NCBI GenBank assembly: GCA_963668495.1
Contig: OY764545.1
Coordinates: 2,756,395-2,820,394, forward strand
From: Oleispirillum sp963668495
GTDB taxonomy: Bacteria; Pseudomonadota; Alphaproteobacteria; Rhodospirillales; Rhodospirillaceae
DNA length: 64,000 nt
Reading direction: 5' to 3'
Shown: one piece after another, positions 17,689 to 27,234 of the stretch
How positions within the stretch are numbered: position 1 is the first letter of the stretch
How the letters are laid out: each line of letters opens with the position of its first letter
Notes under the pieces: generated by a model
What the model saw: the letters and a program-made list of their open reading frames with translations, nothing else
What the model was told of the DNA's origin: nothing
The model's database searches: none
Position numbers and translations under genes: made by a program

Positions 17689-17717
17689 AAAGAAAGTGCT
17701 CCTTTGTTCAAATGAAC
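17689..17717 (+). repeat. Left copy of a 29-bp repeat, candidate integrase arm site
   Basis: A 29-bp stretch containing GAAAGTGCTCC and a GTTCA-N2-TGAAC palindrome. It matches 52002-52030 at 26 of 29 positions, in the same orientation. Both copies lie 60-100 bp inside the att repeats and would flank the core in the phage circle, as expected for arm-type integrase sites. Confidence 0.55.
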
Positions 17718-17773
17718 ACGCCCTACCATTTTGTCCGCGTGGACAATATGGTCAGTCGTCAAGGATTACTTGA

Positions 17774-18160
17774 CTACTTAGCCACGCCCTTAATCTTCTC
17801 AAAGGTTCGCAGGCCACCAAAGCCGAGCATGCCGAACATCAGTTCCCACAGCATGCTATCAAGCCGAGGTGCAGGCGGCAGATCGACACCAGCCATCGCA
17901 GCGACCCACGCACCAATCGGTGCAACAACGAACTGAAACGCCAAAGCAATGGCACAAACCCAACCGATGGCAGGCCGCCATGTAGCCGCCATGGTGACGC
18001 CGCTGGCAGCCTCAGCCTTGTTCACCTCCATCTGGCCTTTGTCCCAGCCCTGTAAAGATGAACGTAGTTCGCTTTCTGCCTTGGCCTTAGCCTCTGGGTC
18101 GGGAATGAACTTGTCGATAACCTTCAGCCCCGCAGCTATGGCGTCATCAATTCCGAACAT
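17774..18160 (-). CDS. Holin (three-helix type)
   Basis: A 128-residue protein. An amphipathic N-terminal part is followed by a conserved ATWRPAIGW segment and hydrophobic stretches at residues ~70-95 and ~100-120, the layout of the Holin_3TM family. It would form the inner-membrane lesion that releases the endolysin. It is the last gene of the leftward late operon and starts right after the endolysin stop. Confidence 0.8.
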   Translation of the reverse strand: MFGIDDAIAAGLKVIDKFIPDPEAKAKAESELRSSLQGWDKGQMEVNKAEAASGVTMAATWRPAIGWVCAIALAFQFVVAPIGAWVAAMAGVDLPPAPRLDSMLWELMFGMLGFGGLRTFEKIKGVAK

Positions 18161-18161
18161 A

Positions 18162-18587
18162 TCAGCCCTCCAACAGTTCAAAATGCGGGTAATCAACAAA
18201 CCGCTCGTCAAGGTCGCCATCGGTTCGCGTCAGTCCGTCGCCGTCCCAATCTCCGCCCCAACGCAGATACACGCCAAGGTCATAGGCTGTTGTCTGGATA
18301 TGATCGACCAATTGCCGCCACGTCGCTTCATCATCCCAGACAAGCTTCCCTCCTACGTATGGCGCAATATCCACGGCCTCAGACGGATAGCTGTTATGGC
18401 GTGATCGCGGGTATCGCACTTTGCTTTTACCTTCTGCGAAAGCCTTTTCTTGCTCGTCTTTTGCGCGATGCCCGCAGACAATCGTGAAGTCCATGGGCGA
18501 TGTTTCCAACGCACGGCGCATCACCCGTTGCAGATCTGGATGGCAAGTTTCCAATCGTGCTTTTGAAGCTTTTCCAAATTTGAACAT
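18162..18587 (-). CDS. Endolysin, M15 peptidase type
   Basis: A 141-residue peptidase of the VanY/L-alanyl-D-glutamate family. SRHNSYPSEAVDIAPY carries the metal-binding His and Asp, and DYPHFEL near the C-terminus carries the second His. It cuts the peptide cross-bridge of the cell wall. No signal peptide is seen, so it depends on the neighbouring holin. The start at 18587 overlaps the preceding stop and has GAGGACAGG upstream. Confidence 0.88.
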   Translation of the reverse strand: MFKFGKASKARLETCHPDLQRVMRRALETSPMDFTIVCGHRAKDEQEKAFAEGKSKVRYPRSRHNSYPSEAVDIAPYVGGKLVWDDEATWRQLVDHIQTTAYDLGVYLRWGGDWDGDGLTRTDGDLDERFVDYPHFELLEG

Positions 18588-18850
18588 CAGCCTGTCCTCG
18601 TCATGTGTGATGTAATGGAGGCCCAAACAGCGGCGCAGATACCTGCTGCAATGGCAGCAGCAGCGACCATGACGCCACGATCCACGGCTTTACGGATTGT
18701 TCCGGCAACACGCAGATCACGCCGGAAATTTTCAAGGCTCTCTGGATCGTCAAAATCCACGCCAAGCACAGCGAAGACCTTACGCACGGCTTGATCGGCG
18801 GCGGCTTCGGACTGCGGGCAAGAGCTTTCTTTTGGCAAGCAAGTTGTCAT
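18587..18850 (-). CDS. Small lysis-cassette membrane protein
   Basis: An 87-residue protein with a soluble N-terminal half (FDDPESLENFRRDLR) and one clear transmembrane segment at residues ~58-78 (GVMVAAAAIAAGICAAVWA). Similar one-helix proteins precede endolysins in many alphaproteobacterial phages. A second holin or antiholin role fits but is not shown. I used the ATG, two codons inside a TTG alternative. Confidence 0.6.
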   Translation of the reverse strand: MTTCLPKESSCPQSEAAADQAVRKVFAVLGVDFDDPESLENFRRDLRVAGTIRKAVDRGVMVAAAAIAAGICAAVWASITSHMTRTG

Positions 18851-18860
18851 GCTCAAGCCC

Positions 18861-20717
18861 TCACTGGTATGCGTAGAGAGTTGCGTCTGCTGATAGCGCA
18901 GTAATCTGCAAAGTCAGCGTTGTTCCGGTCGGGATTAGAGTGCACGATGGGGAGGTTCTAGCTTCCGCAGCAGCAGAGGCGGATTGTAGGGCAAACAACC
19001 CTGCTCCTGTGGTCTGACCGATTAGGCTGCCTGATACTACATAAAAATACGCATGAGGGCTGGTAGCTGCGGGGCCACCAACCCCTAGGTATACAGGCTT
19101 ATAAGGAGTTAAGCCCACGATACCCCAAGTGCTATCAACCGTGCGTGTACTTTTCAGCGCAACCGTACCGTCATACGCAGTGGCTGCAAGGTTAGCAATT
19201 GCCACACTATTTGCAGCAACGTCCTGCACAACCTGCCCCATCTCAACCTGTGCCTGATTGGTTACGACGTTGAAGGCTTTGATGATCGGAACGTACCGGG
19301 TGGATTTGGGACGTGTTTCTGTGTCACCATTAGCCTGAACTGCCGTAGGGTTTACAGCCGCTGTTGTCCCACCTGAGTGCCAGCCTAAGGGTTCGTTTCC
19401 TGCGCCTGCTCCTGATCCGTTACGAGTCAGGATGCCGTGCGCATGGCTTTTGATTGCATCAGCCTGCCGATAGCCGATAAACCCGCCTGTCGGGTCAGCA
19501 GCACGAATGAATGACTCGTGGCTGATTAGGTCTGGAACCCGAAAAGTGCTAACCTCGTCACCACGTGAATACCGCCCACGTTGATTAGGGTCTGCCAACC
19601 AATTGGCATCGCTAACCACAACTTGGGACGTAGAGGCATGCGCCCAAAGATCAGGGTATGTCGCCCTGTTATACACTGTACCATTTGGGATAATCCAACC
19701 CACAGGCGGGATAAGCCCCGTGAACCACGCAAGTGTACCAACGGGCGTCGCATCCCCAACGGCGACACCAAATGCAAGGCTCTCCCAATTGTCGGGGGAT
19801 TTATCCAGATCAACCGCAAACCGTGCACCGCCGTTTTCTGCCTTGATTTCAAAATCAGCGACTTCTCCGTCAATGGTATCCGTGCCTTGCCGACGGACCA
19901 GCACCTTATTCGCCGTGCCATCCACCTTCTTCACACGCACAGTCCACGGTTCGATCACAGTAGCCGCCAACGGCAACGTCACAATCACATCAGACGCCGA
20001 GCAATCCACCACATACAAGTCACCAGCCGCAGCCCCGGTTAACACTGTATCCGTGCTGATCGACACCACGTCTTCGGTAATATTCGCCAAAGCCGAAGCG
20101 ACCGCCGCAGCGTCGTTACTTGCACTAAGGGCACAGGCGGCGGCATGTGTTTCAGATGTTGCCGCATCACCCGCCGCAGCTTGGGCAGCATCACGGGCGG
20201 CCTCTGCATCGGTTACAGCAGAAGCCAAACCGTCCGGGTCCACATCTGAATTCACCAAAGCATCGCCCGTCACGGACCATTTGAGCGATTTCCCGGCCTC
20301 AGGATCAGGTAAAGCTAACGATGCGCCAGAGGTACTCGTTGCCGGACGCGACACGCTACGCCCAACATCCTCGCGGATTTGCTGCACCATGCATACAATC
20401 CGGTCCAGTTCTTCGTTAATGACCTTTGCCCGGAATGCACCGCCCTCTTGAAAATCTGTAGTCCTCTCCTCTGGCACAAGTCGAGCCAAAGTGACCGTCA
20501 CGCCATCAGCCGGAGGCATGGCAAACGTGACAGAGCCTCCTGAGCTTTGCCCTGCACCGGACACGGTATATCCAGCGGTTTGCAAGGTGTCGTTGAGATA
20601 CACCAGCAGGTCAGTATTCTCGAAAATCGGGAACGGGTACGTATACACAGCGACAACGCCGTTTGCCGTGTACTGGATGCGGGGCGACACGTCCCCAATC
20701 TGGATATGGTCTGCCAT
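18861..20717 (-). CDS. Tail fibre protein with T7-like N-terminus and collar domain
   Basis: A 618-residue fibre. Residues ~1-110 resemble the T7 gp17 tail-attachment domain (YTYPFPIFENTDLLVYLN, then a long helix ELDRIVCMVQQI). An Ala-rich coiled region follows at ~170-215, then a beta-rich section. A phage tail-collar motif lies at about 345-480 (PVGWIIPNGTVYNRATYPDLW, then KSHAHG and STRYVPIIKA). The C-terminal ~120 residues may bind the receptor. It follows the internal virion genes, as in T7-like phages. Confidence 0.85.
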   Translation of the reverse strand: MADHIQIGDVSPRIQYTANGVVAVYTYPFPIFENTDLLVYLNDTLQTAGYTVSGAGQSSGGSVTFAMPPADGVTVTLARLVPEERTTDFQEGGAFRAKVINEELDRIVCMVQQIREDVGRSVSRPATSTSGASLALPDPEAGKSLKWSVTGDALVNSDVDPDGLASAVTDAEAARDAAQAAAGDAATSETHAAACALSASNDAAAVASALANITEDVVSISTDTVLTGAAAGDLYVVDCSASDVIVTLPLAATVIEPWTVRVKKVDGTANKVLVRRQGTDTIDGEVADFEIKAENGGARFAVDLDKSPDNWESLAFGVAVGDATPVGTLAWFTGLIPPVGWIIPNGTVYNRATYPDLWAHASTSQVVVSDANWLADPNQRGRYSRGDEVSTFRVPDLISHESFIRAADPTGGFIGYRQADAIKSHAHGILTRNGSGAGAGNEPLGWHSGGTTAAVNPTAVQANGDTETRPKSTRYVPIIKAFNVVTNQAQVEMGQVVQDVAANSVAIANLAATAYDGTVALKSTRTVDSTWGIVGLTPYKPVYLGVGGPAATSPHAYFYVVSGSLIGQTTGAGLFALQSASAAAEARTSPSCTLIPTGTTLTLQITALSADATLYAYQ

Positions 20718-20720
20718 GAA

Positions 20721-23700
20721 TTACCTCTTGGGGATGTTGAAGGTACTGTTAATGCCCTGCTCTGCTTGATTCATGGCCCCGCTGAACCAAAACAGATTTT
20801 GATATGGCATGAGACGACGCACTGCATGCACAGTGCCCTGATCGAACTCCCCCCGTCCGATATCTGTTGCAGCCCTCACGCCGAGGTCTGCCGTGCTGCC
20901 TAGCGTCGGCCCAAGCAAGCTTTCAACGACCGACCGGGAAGCATACCGGCTGGTATTGGCTCCAAATGCCTGCGCCGGAATGTTATAGGCATCGCCCAGC
21001 CAACCAATAAGCCCGGAGCGGTCCACCCCCTCGCCTAGCCAATCTTCCCAATCGTCGGAAAGCTCTCGGTCTGCTAGTTTTGCTTTGGTTGCATAGGCCA
21101 GCATCCCAAGGCCAATAGATAGCGCAGCCCCTGCCATCTGGTTCATGTCTCGGTCTTGCAGCCCAGACACCAATGTGCGCTGCACGCTGGACATGCCGAA
21201 GGATTTAAACTGGCCTATAAGCCGCCCGGTTTCCGATGACATCCACAACGGACGATCACCGATTCCGGGGGTGACGATTATACGGTCAACGTCACGAATT
21301 ACCGCAGACTTGAAAGCGCTAATTGTTGTTCTGTCTGCGGTCCAAGCTGTTGAATTGGCAATCTTCACGCCGTCTATTGTGTCACCGTGTTTTGCAAACT
21401 GCTCGGCAATGTTCTTTGCCATTTGTGCGTCGATGCCGGAGGCAGCCAGCCTTTCAAGTTCCTTTGGCTTAATATCGCCACGAGCTACAGCCTCGCACGC
21501 ATCCAGTATGCGTGTCATAGTCACGACACCAGACATTTGCTTAAGCGCGGCGTTCCAAGGAGCCATCAAAGTCAGTATGCCGTTTGCATTGGTCAGGCCG
21601 CCAAGCCCCCGTTCAAGTTTTGAGTGCCGCCCGTAATCATCCAGAACATCTGCAATGGACGCGGCGCGGCTGTTGTTAATCATGTCAAGACCAACACCCA
21701 TGAGCTTGAGTTCATCACGGGCAATGTTGACCGCTTTCATGTTCTTGATCATCGGCATGATTGCCCCGCCGAAGACGCGACCAAAGCCGTGAACCATGAC
21801 CGGGCGCGCAAGGTCAGGGAATGCAGAAATCGTCATGCCGCCAAGCAAACGAACAACGTTAAGTTGGCGCGCGGCTCGTGCAGCACGCACGGTCCATGCG
21901 TCCGGGTCGTCTGGCATTTTGTACGTGCCTCTTAAGCGGTCACGCATGGCGGCAAAGTCACGAAGGGCGGCGTCTTTTTCTTTCGCCAAAGCCTCGCGTA
22001 ATCCTTGAGCCTCTTTCGTCGGCATGATCTCGTCGCGCTTGAGCGCTTCCAGAAGGTCTTCTTGCGCTTTCAGTATTGCTTCTGTGTCATCGCCATCAAT
22101 GGCAGCCCTCAGTGCGTCACGTTCTCTGCGCGTGCCTGCCTCAGCAATCAGACGGTTAAAGTCATCGGCGATTTCCTTTTCCGCTGAGGTTCCGGCTACA
22201 TCACCAAAAGTGCGTGTCAGTTCAATATCCGGGGCCATAGATGCAACAGCGCGACGAGCAACAACAGAGATATCGTTTTCAAGGAAATCTTCGATTTCTG
22301 TATCTCGTATTTTCAGCGTGCGCTCTTTAAATAGCCCATCCTCACCGGGGCGAAACTTGATCTTAAGGGCGCGGGCCACCTCGTTCATGTCCATGTCATA
22401 CGGAAGCCTGCCGTCCGGCGTCCCTAATACCTTGTCGGTGATTTGCTCCGCAATATCGAGAGCTTCCCGGTAATCAAGGTTCTGTGGCCCGTCTGCCTGT
22501 CGAACTAGCCAACGCGCAACTATGCCGACGAACTCCGGTCGCTTTGCCTTGATCTTTTCCTTGTTATAGATACGGGTAACGTGGGAAACGGCGGTATCGG
22601 AAATATCCACATCATCTTTCCAGATACCCACTCGTATGGCTTCTTGTTTGATCTTGTCATCGAGGTTGCGCCATGCTTTGGCTGCTCTGGTAATGCGCGG
22701 ATCAACATCTTCGTCACCACGGCGCGCTGCTTTCGCGACGGCAACCTTAAATTCTGCGTATGTCATTTTTCCGGGCGGAGTGCGCCCCATCATGTCGGCG
22801 GTGCGTAGCTTGGTCATGTCACCAAACTTTTGCACCCGTCCCATGCGCATTTCCACAAAGGCGGCTTCCAGTTCCGTTTCAAAGGCGTAAACATCGCCCT
22901 GCCAACCCTTTGTTCGGGTTTCGGCGGCACCACCTTCTACGCCTGTCGCAATGCCATCTGCATTTTTCTTGAGCGTCATCGGGTTTTCAGCCAGCATAGA
23001 TGCGGCGCGGCGAGCAGCCCGCGAAGAAGAGCTGAGCATGCGCTGTAATGGGTCTGTGTACTTCAACAGCTTCTCAATGCCGCCTGCACTTTTCAGCCCT
23101 TCATCATCAAGGCTGGTCTGATCAACCCTCGCCGCGCCCACAGTGCTATCACCCGGATTGATATTTTCGAGTTCTGGCGTTATATTGTCAGTAGGCGTCT
23201 CAGTCTGCGAGCCATTCTGGAGGGAATTGGAGACCCCAGTTTCGGTATCCCGGGAGTGCAAAAGTCCATAACCGGAGACCTCGCGTTCTGAGGCGTCTTT
23301 TTGTGCGTATTCTTTGCGAGTTAGCGAAGGTTTATATTTTTCAACAGCCTTCTTTTTGCGCGGCAAATGCACAGTTACAAGATGCTTCGCTCCATCCTCA
23401 GCAGAGGTCAGCTCCTTTACAACATAGAGAACACGTTTAGCGCCGTGGCCTGCGTCACGATCCACCACCCATGTCCATGTCTTATCCCCAGTTTTTGGCG
23501 ACACCTCTTCGTAAGGCTGATACCTACGGAAGATGGTCGGCATTTTTGTTAGATCGTTGCGGGTCACTTGCCACTGTGGGCTTTCCATGGATTTGCTTCC
23601 ATGAGACCAAACCACTTTCACGACACCTGAATTAAACTCTAATTCAATATCTCCCTTACCCGTTTTGGGGTTTAGCACCCCGCGAGCGTCCTCGATGTTT

Positions 23701-24551
23701 GGTGCGCCTTCCTTCAGCTTCCCTCGCCCCGGCGAGACCAAAGCAGCATCCAAACCTTCCTGTAATTCTGACAGGTCAATCTCTACCGTTTTTGACAAAG
23801 GAATAGTGTCTGGTTCAATCTCGGCGGCATCAACGAGTTTACCAATCCTACGGCCTTCGACGTGGTTACGGATTATGCCTCTAACGCCTTGCGACACTTC
23901 ATGCTTAACCCCTTCTCCAACCTCATCCGCTGTCTTCCCTGCTTTTGCCAACAATCGACCAATGCCATGACCAGCCGCGCCAAACATGCCGGACAGGACC
24001 GTAGAACCTGCAAGGTTTTCAAATGTATCTAGAGGTGTGCGCGTGTACTGGCTGGCGTGCAATGCAGTTTCCGCCGCCGCCGTACCAACAACACCAGCCT
24101 TCATTGCGTGGGCCACGCTGTTGACCAGCTTAGCCCCGCGATAGGCTTTATACGCCCCGCCACCGACCGGGATTAGATTCACTGGGTCCAAGATTGACGC
24201 AGCAACCATCCACAGCACGCCCTCACCCCCGGCCCGTTCCAACATTTCCCGGTCGGCTTCTTCCCGGTCAATTTGGGCCATAACCTTATCGACTTCATCC
24301 TCTGTGTTGGCATCCACAAAGGCGCGGGCATAAGCTTCATACTTGGTGCCGTTAATACGGTGAAAGCGGTCAAAGTCTGGGTCGTGCACGCTGTCCGGGC
24401 TGTACCCAGTGACGGCAGATAGCAATGTGTTTTCAGTACGCATTGCCGCGCCAAACTGTTGGAGCCACGACGCGGATTCCTCAGGAACATAATCAGGTAT
24501 ACGACCAACCGGGGCAGCTACAGGGGGTAGAGTGTCTTCAATAAACGGCAT
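20721..24551 (-). CDS. Large internal virion protein with a probable inserted nuclease-like domain
   Basis: A 1276-residue protein at the place of the largest internal core protein of T7-like phages, which is ejected into the cell ahead of DNA. The N-terminus has a hydrophobic region (residues ~110-195). Residues ~283-440 look like a separate module (GDIELEFNSGVVKVVW, then WTWVVDRDAGHG and a beta strand VLYVVKEL). This layout recalls the Barnase/EndoU/ColicinE5-like (PBECR) domains of polyvalent phage proteins. The rest is helical. No transglycosylase motif is recognised. The start overlaps the upstream stop. Confidence 0.65.
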   Translation of the reverse strand: MPFIEDTLPPVAAPVGRIPDYVPEESASWLQQFGAAMRTENTLLSAVTGYSPDSVHDPDFDRFHRINGTKYEAYARAFVDANTEDEVDKVMAQIDREEADREMLERAGGEGVLWMVAASILDPVNLIPVGGGAYKAYRGAKLVNSVAHAMKAGVVGTAAAETALHASQYTRTPLDTFENLAGSTVLSGMFGAAGHGIGRLLAKAGKTADEVGEGVKHEVSQGVRGIIRNHVEGRRIGKLVDAAEIEPDTIPLSKTVEIDLSELQEGLDAALVSPGRGKLKEGAPNIEDARGVLNPKTGKGDIELEFNSGVVKVVWSHGSKSMESPQWQVTRNDLTKMPTIFRRYQPYEEVSPKTGDKTWTWVVDRDAGHGAKRVLYVVKELTSAEDGAKHLVTVHLPRKKKAVEKYKPSLTRKEYAQKDASEREVSGYGLLHSRDTETGVSNSLQNGSQTETPTDNITPELENINPGDSTVGAARVDQTSLDDEGLKSAGGIEKLLKYTDPLQRMLSSSSRAARRAASMLAENPMTLKKNADGIATGVEGGAAETRTKGWQGDVYAFETELEAAFVEMRMGRVQKFGDMTKLRTADMMGRTPPGKMTYAEFKVAVAKAARRGDEDVDPRITRAAKAWRNLDDKIKQEAIRVGIWKDDVDISDTAVSHVTRIYNKEKIKAKRPEFVGIVARWLVRQADGPQNLDYREALDIAEQITDKVLGTPDGRLPYDMDMNEVARALKIKFRPGEDGLFKERTLKIRDTEIEDFLENDISVVARRAVASMAPDIELTRTFGDVAGTSAEKEIADDFNRLIAEAGTRRERDALRAAIDGDDTEAILKAQEDLLEALKRDEIMPTKEAQGLREALAKEKDAALRDFAAMRDRLRGTYKMPDDPDAWTVRAARAARQLNVVRLLGGMTISAFPDLARPVMVHGFGRVFGGAIMPMIKNMKAVNIARDELKLMGVGLDMINNSRAASIADVLDDYGRHSKLERGLGGLTNANGILTLMAPWNAALKQMSGVVTMTRILDACEAVARGDIKPKELERLAASGIDAQMAKNIAEQFAKHGDTIDGVKIANSTAWTADRTTISAFKSAVIRDVDRIIVTPGIGDRPLWMSSETGRLIGQFKSFGMSSVQRTLVSGLQDRDMNQMAGAALSIGLGMLAYATKAKLADRELSDDWEDWLGEGVDRSGLIGWLGDAYNIPAQAFGANTSRYASRSVVESLLGPTLGSTADLGVRAATDIGRGEFDQGTVHAVRRLMPYQNLFWFSGAMNQAEQGINSTFNIPKR

Positions 24552-26626
24552 CAATCATCCCCTAACGCATAGTCAGCAACACTGAGTTCACTTCCCGGAG
24601 TTGTCAGTCGGTTATACGCAGCCTGCGCATGCGCAAGCATTATCGGATTGCCTATGCGCTGCGCCTCTGCAAGCTCACGTTTTGCGGTTTCAAGTTCTCG
24701 ATCCTTGAACGACTTCTCATCCATGGCGCGCTGTTTTTCCCGGCGCACTCGTTCAGCCTCGCGTTTTGCCGAGGCTTTGCTTTCAGCTTCAGGGTCTGCT
24801 TGCCAGCGGCCTATGCGCTCAAACAAGCCTTCATCATTCTCATGCCATAGATCATAAGAAGGATTTCCTGCTGAGAATGTACGCGCGGTTATTGGGTCTG
24901 AGATCAACATCACCCCGTCAGGCTCAATGCCGCGCTCTTTCAGGTCTGCATCAAGCTGCTTCCGCACCCATTCAGTAGAGCCGTCTCCATACCGGGCCTC
25001 AGGCGGATACATCATTAAGCGGCGCGATCCACTAACTTCGGAAACGCCCCACTTGCTTTTAATCAGCCTCAACGCTTGATTTCTGGCGACCTCAGACGAA
25101 CCAGTTAACAGGAATTGGCGGCGGTATTCGTCATTCGCATCGTCGGCAACTTGGATCATAGTTGCTTCGTCTGCATCGGGGTTGCTCCCACGCCAATTCT
25201 CGAAGACATCACCGACATCTTTTATGGAGATCATCGGCTGATTGTCGTTGTCTTTTATGGCCTGCTTAAGGATTCGCTCGTTCGCGTCACGTTGCGCTGT
25301 ATTCGTCGGGTCCAAAAGTTTGTCGGTCTGTTCGACCGCCTTTTCTGGTTCATGCCCATCACGAATCATGTTTGCCAATATGTTGGCACGGGCAAAGTCA
25401 TTGCCTTTGAACTCTGAGGATACAAGCGTAGACGGTACGGCATCCTGCAATTGCATGAGCATATCAGCCGCTACGACTTGCTGTTGTGGCGCACCCGTTT
25501 GCAGTTGCCGGATATTTGCCTTGACCTGCTCCGGCACGACGCCCCATTTCTTGACCATTTGCGCAGTCTGAGCGTTGATTTCATAGACGTTGAGCCCGTC
25601 GCCCATTGCCGCTTGGTTCAACCAATCGCCATAGCTTGCGTTCACACCCTTCACGTAGTCTTTGTTTCCGGGGTCTGGACGCACGGTTCCAGCGGTCACG
25701 CCCTCAGCCCATGACCGGGCTTGAGCAATTTTGATGCCGTCCTCTGCTACTTTATCGACCTTGAGCGTAAGCTGTCTCCACTTATCCGACCCGACAGTCA
25801 GAAAGCCTTTATCGACAAGTTCTTCAATCCCTTCGTGGCCCATTTGCCCACGAGAAATCTGCACTTCTGCCACATTCAGGACGCGGTTGTTCTCGGCGTC
25901 GATCTTTGCCTTTTGTTCGGCTTTGACCCTCTCGGTTTTGATTTCGTAATCCCGTAGGTACGCTTCCATTCCGGCGACGGTCTTATCCCGCCGGATAGGG
26001 TCAACGACCTGATCAGACTCCCGGTACGCATCAATGTACGCCCGAGCAGCAGCGACACCGCCATCTTGCAACTCGCGCTCAAGGCCGCCCATTGCGAACT
26101 GAGTATCACCCTGTTCTTTGACGGACTTAAGGTAGGCGGCATGTTGTTGCGGCGTTTGCAGGTGGCGTGACGTGACAACGGCATTCAAACGCTGCCATGT
26201 GTCAACCTCTGCTTCTGCATTCCCCGACCTGATCGCATTCAGATACTCGCCGCTCAGGGTGTCAGCCTCTGTCGCTAAATCAACATCAATGTCGTTCAGG
26301 TGCTTTTTCCTGCGGGCTTCTCCAAGCTGCAACGCGCCGTTTTCAATCACCTCTTGCATGCGGCGGTTGCCCTCGTCACGAAGGTGTTTCGGCAGTGCCG
26401 CCAGCAGCGTTTTATGCGAGGATTGCGCTTTCTGGCGGTACACGTCCTCACTGTAGCCGCTTTCAATGGCGGCATCATATGCAGACTGAAAACTTGTCCC
26501 ACCCTGCCTGACCACCCGTGACACCAGCGCGGTATCTGCGGCACGTTGCTCTACGCGCTCTTGCTCTGCCAGATTGCCGCCGATTGTCAGCAGTGCGTTA
26601 CCGAATGCTCCAACCACCCCGGTCAT
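24551..26626 (-). CDS. Internal virion protein, T7 gp15-like position
   Basis: A 691-residue, mostly helical, charged protein with repeated Gln/Glu/Arg-rich stretches and a Lys/Arg/Glu coiled-coil region at ~620-665. It lies between the small and large internal virion genes, the order of T7 gp14-gp15-gp16. No enzymatic motif is visible. The ATG overlaps the upstream TAA and has GAGGTGG before it; a GTG three codons earlier is less likely. Confidence 0.6.
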   Translation of the reverse strand: MTGVVGAFGNALLTIGGNLAEQERVEQRAADTALVSRVVRQGGTSFQSAYDAAIESGYSEDVYRQKAQSSHKTLLAALPKHLRDEGNRRMQEVIENGALQLGEARRKKHLNDIDVDLATEADTLSGEYLNAIRSGNAEAEVDTWQRLNAVVTSRHLQTPQQHAAYLKSVKEQGDTQFAMGGLERELQDGGVAAARAYIDAYRESDQVVDPIRRDKTVAGMEAYLRDYEIKTERVKAEQKAKIDAENNRVLNVAEVQISRGQMGHEGIEELVDKGFLTVGSDKWRQLTLKVDKVAEDGIKIAQARSWAEGVTAGTVRPDPGNKDYVKGVNASYGDWLNQAAMGDGLNVYEINAQTAQMVKKWGVVPEQVKANIRQLQTGAPQQQVVAADMLMQLQDAVPSTLVSSEFKGNDFARANILANMIRDGHEPEKAVEQTDKLLDPTNTAQRDANERILKQAIKDNDNQPMISIKDVGDVFENWRGSNPDADEATMIQVADDANDEYRRQFLLTGSSEVARNQALRLIKSKWGVSEVSGSRRLMMYPPEARYGDGSTEWVRKQLDADLKERGIEPDGVMLISDPITARTFSAGNPSYDLWHENDEGLFERIGRWQADPEAESKASAKREAERVRREKQRAMDEKSFKDRELETAKRELAEAQRIGNPIMLAHAQAAYNRLTTPGSELSVADYALGDD

Positions 26627-27234
26627 TATCGCCACCTCGTCGGCATAGTCATGTTCCCAAATCCGGCAAACAGGCTTTGCGCAATGCCGCCGTACATGCT
26701 GTTGCTGGCCTGTGATTTGCCGCGTTGCAGGTTGGACATGTTCACCGCTGATCCAGTGTCAGCGCGGCGCATGTAGTTTTGTGCATCGGTCGCGGCGGCT
26801 TGTTGGACTTGCAATGCCGACCCGCTGGTCGCATCAACGCCCATCGCGTTGTAGATTGCATTTCGGCTGGCGTTTTCCCGCGCTAACCTTTCCGCCGCGT
26901 CCAGTTTTTTAGTTTCGAGGTCAAGCTCTTGGTAAACTTGGTTAGCTATCGCGTCGGCTTTTTGCTGGCTGGCGCTGTTGACTGCTTGCAGGCCTGACAA
27001 GCCCAAGCCGCCAAGGGTAAGCCCCCCGGCGAGGCTCATACTGCCGCCAGTACCGATAAGGCCCGCAGTTCCTCCAGCCGCTGTTGCCGCACTTAACGCA
27101 GTTGCCCCCGCCGCATTTGCAGCGGCAAGTGACCCTGTTGCGGCAAGCGTTGATTCCATAGCCGCAAGTGATGCGGCGGCCCCTGCCTCTGCCGCCGTTG
27201 CCCCAAACAAGGTTGTGGTGATTGGTTCAGCCAT
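26626..27234 (-). CDS. Small internal virion protein, T7 gp14-like position
   Basis: A 202-residue protein. The first ~85 residues are an Ala/Gly-rich hydrophobic region with transmembrane character. Then comes a helical part (QQKADAIANQVYQELDLETKKLDAAERL) and a polar end. This layout and its place after tail protein B match gp14-type proteins, which enter the outer membrane during DNA ejection. Both ends overlap neighbours by TAATG. Confidence 0.6.
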   Translation of the reverse strand: MAEPITTTLFGATAAEAGAAASLAAMESTLAATGSLAAANAAGATALSAATAAGGTAGLIGTGGSMSLAGGLTLGGLGLSGLQAVNSASQQKADAIANQVYQELDLETKKLDAAERLARENASRNAIYNAMGVDATSGSALQVQQAAATDAQNYMRRADTGSAVNMSNLQRGKSQASNSMYGGIAQSLFAGFGNMTMPTRWR

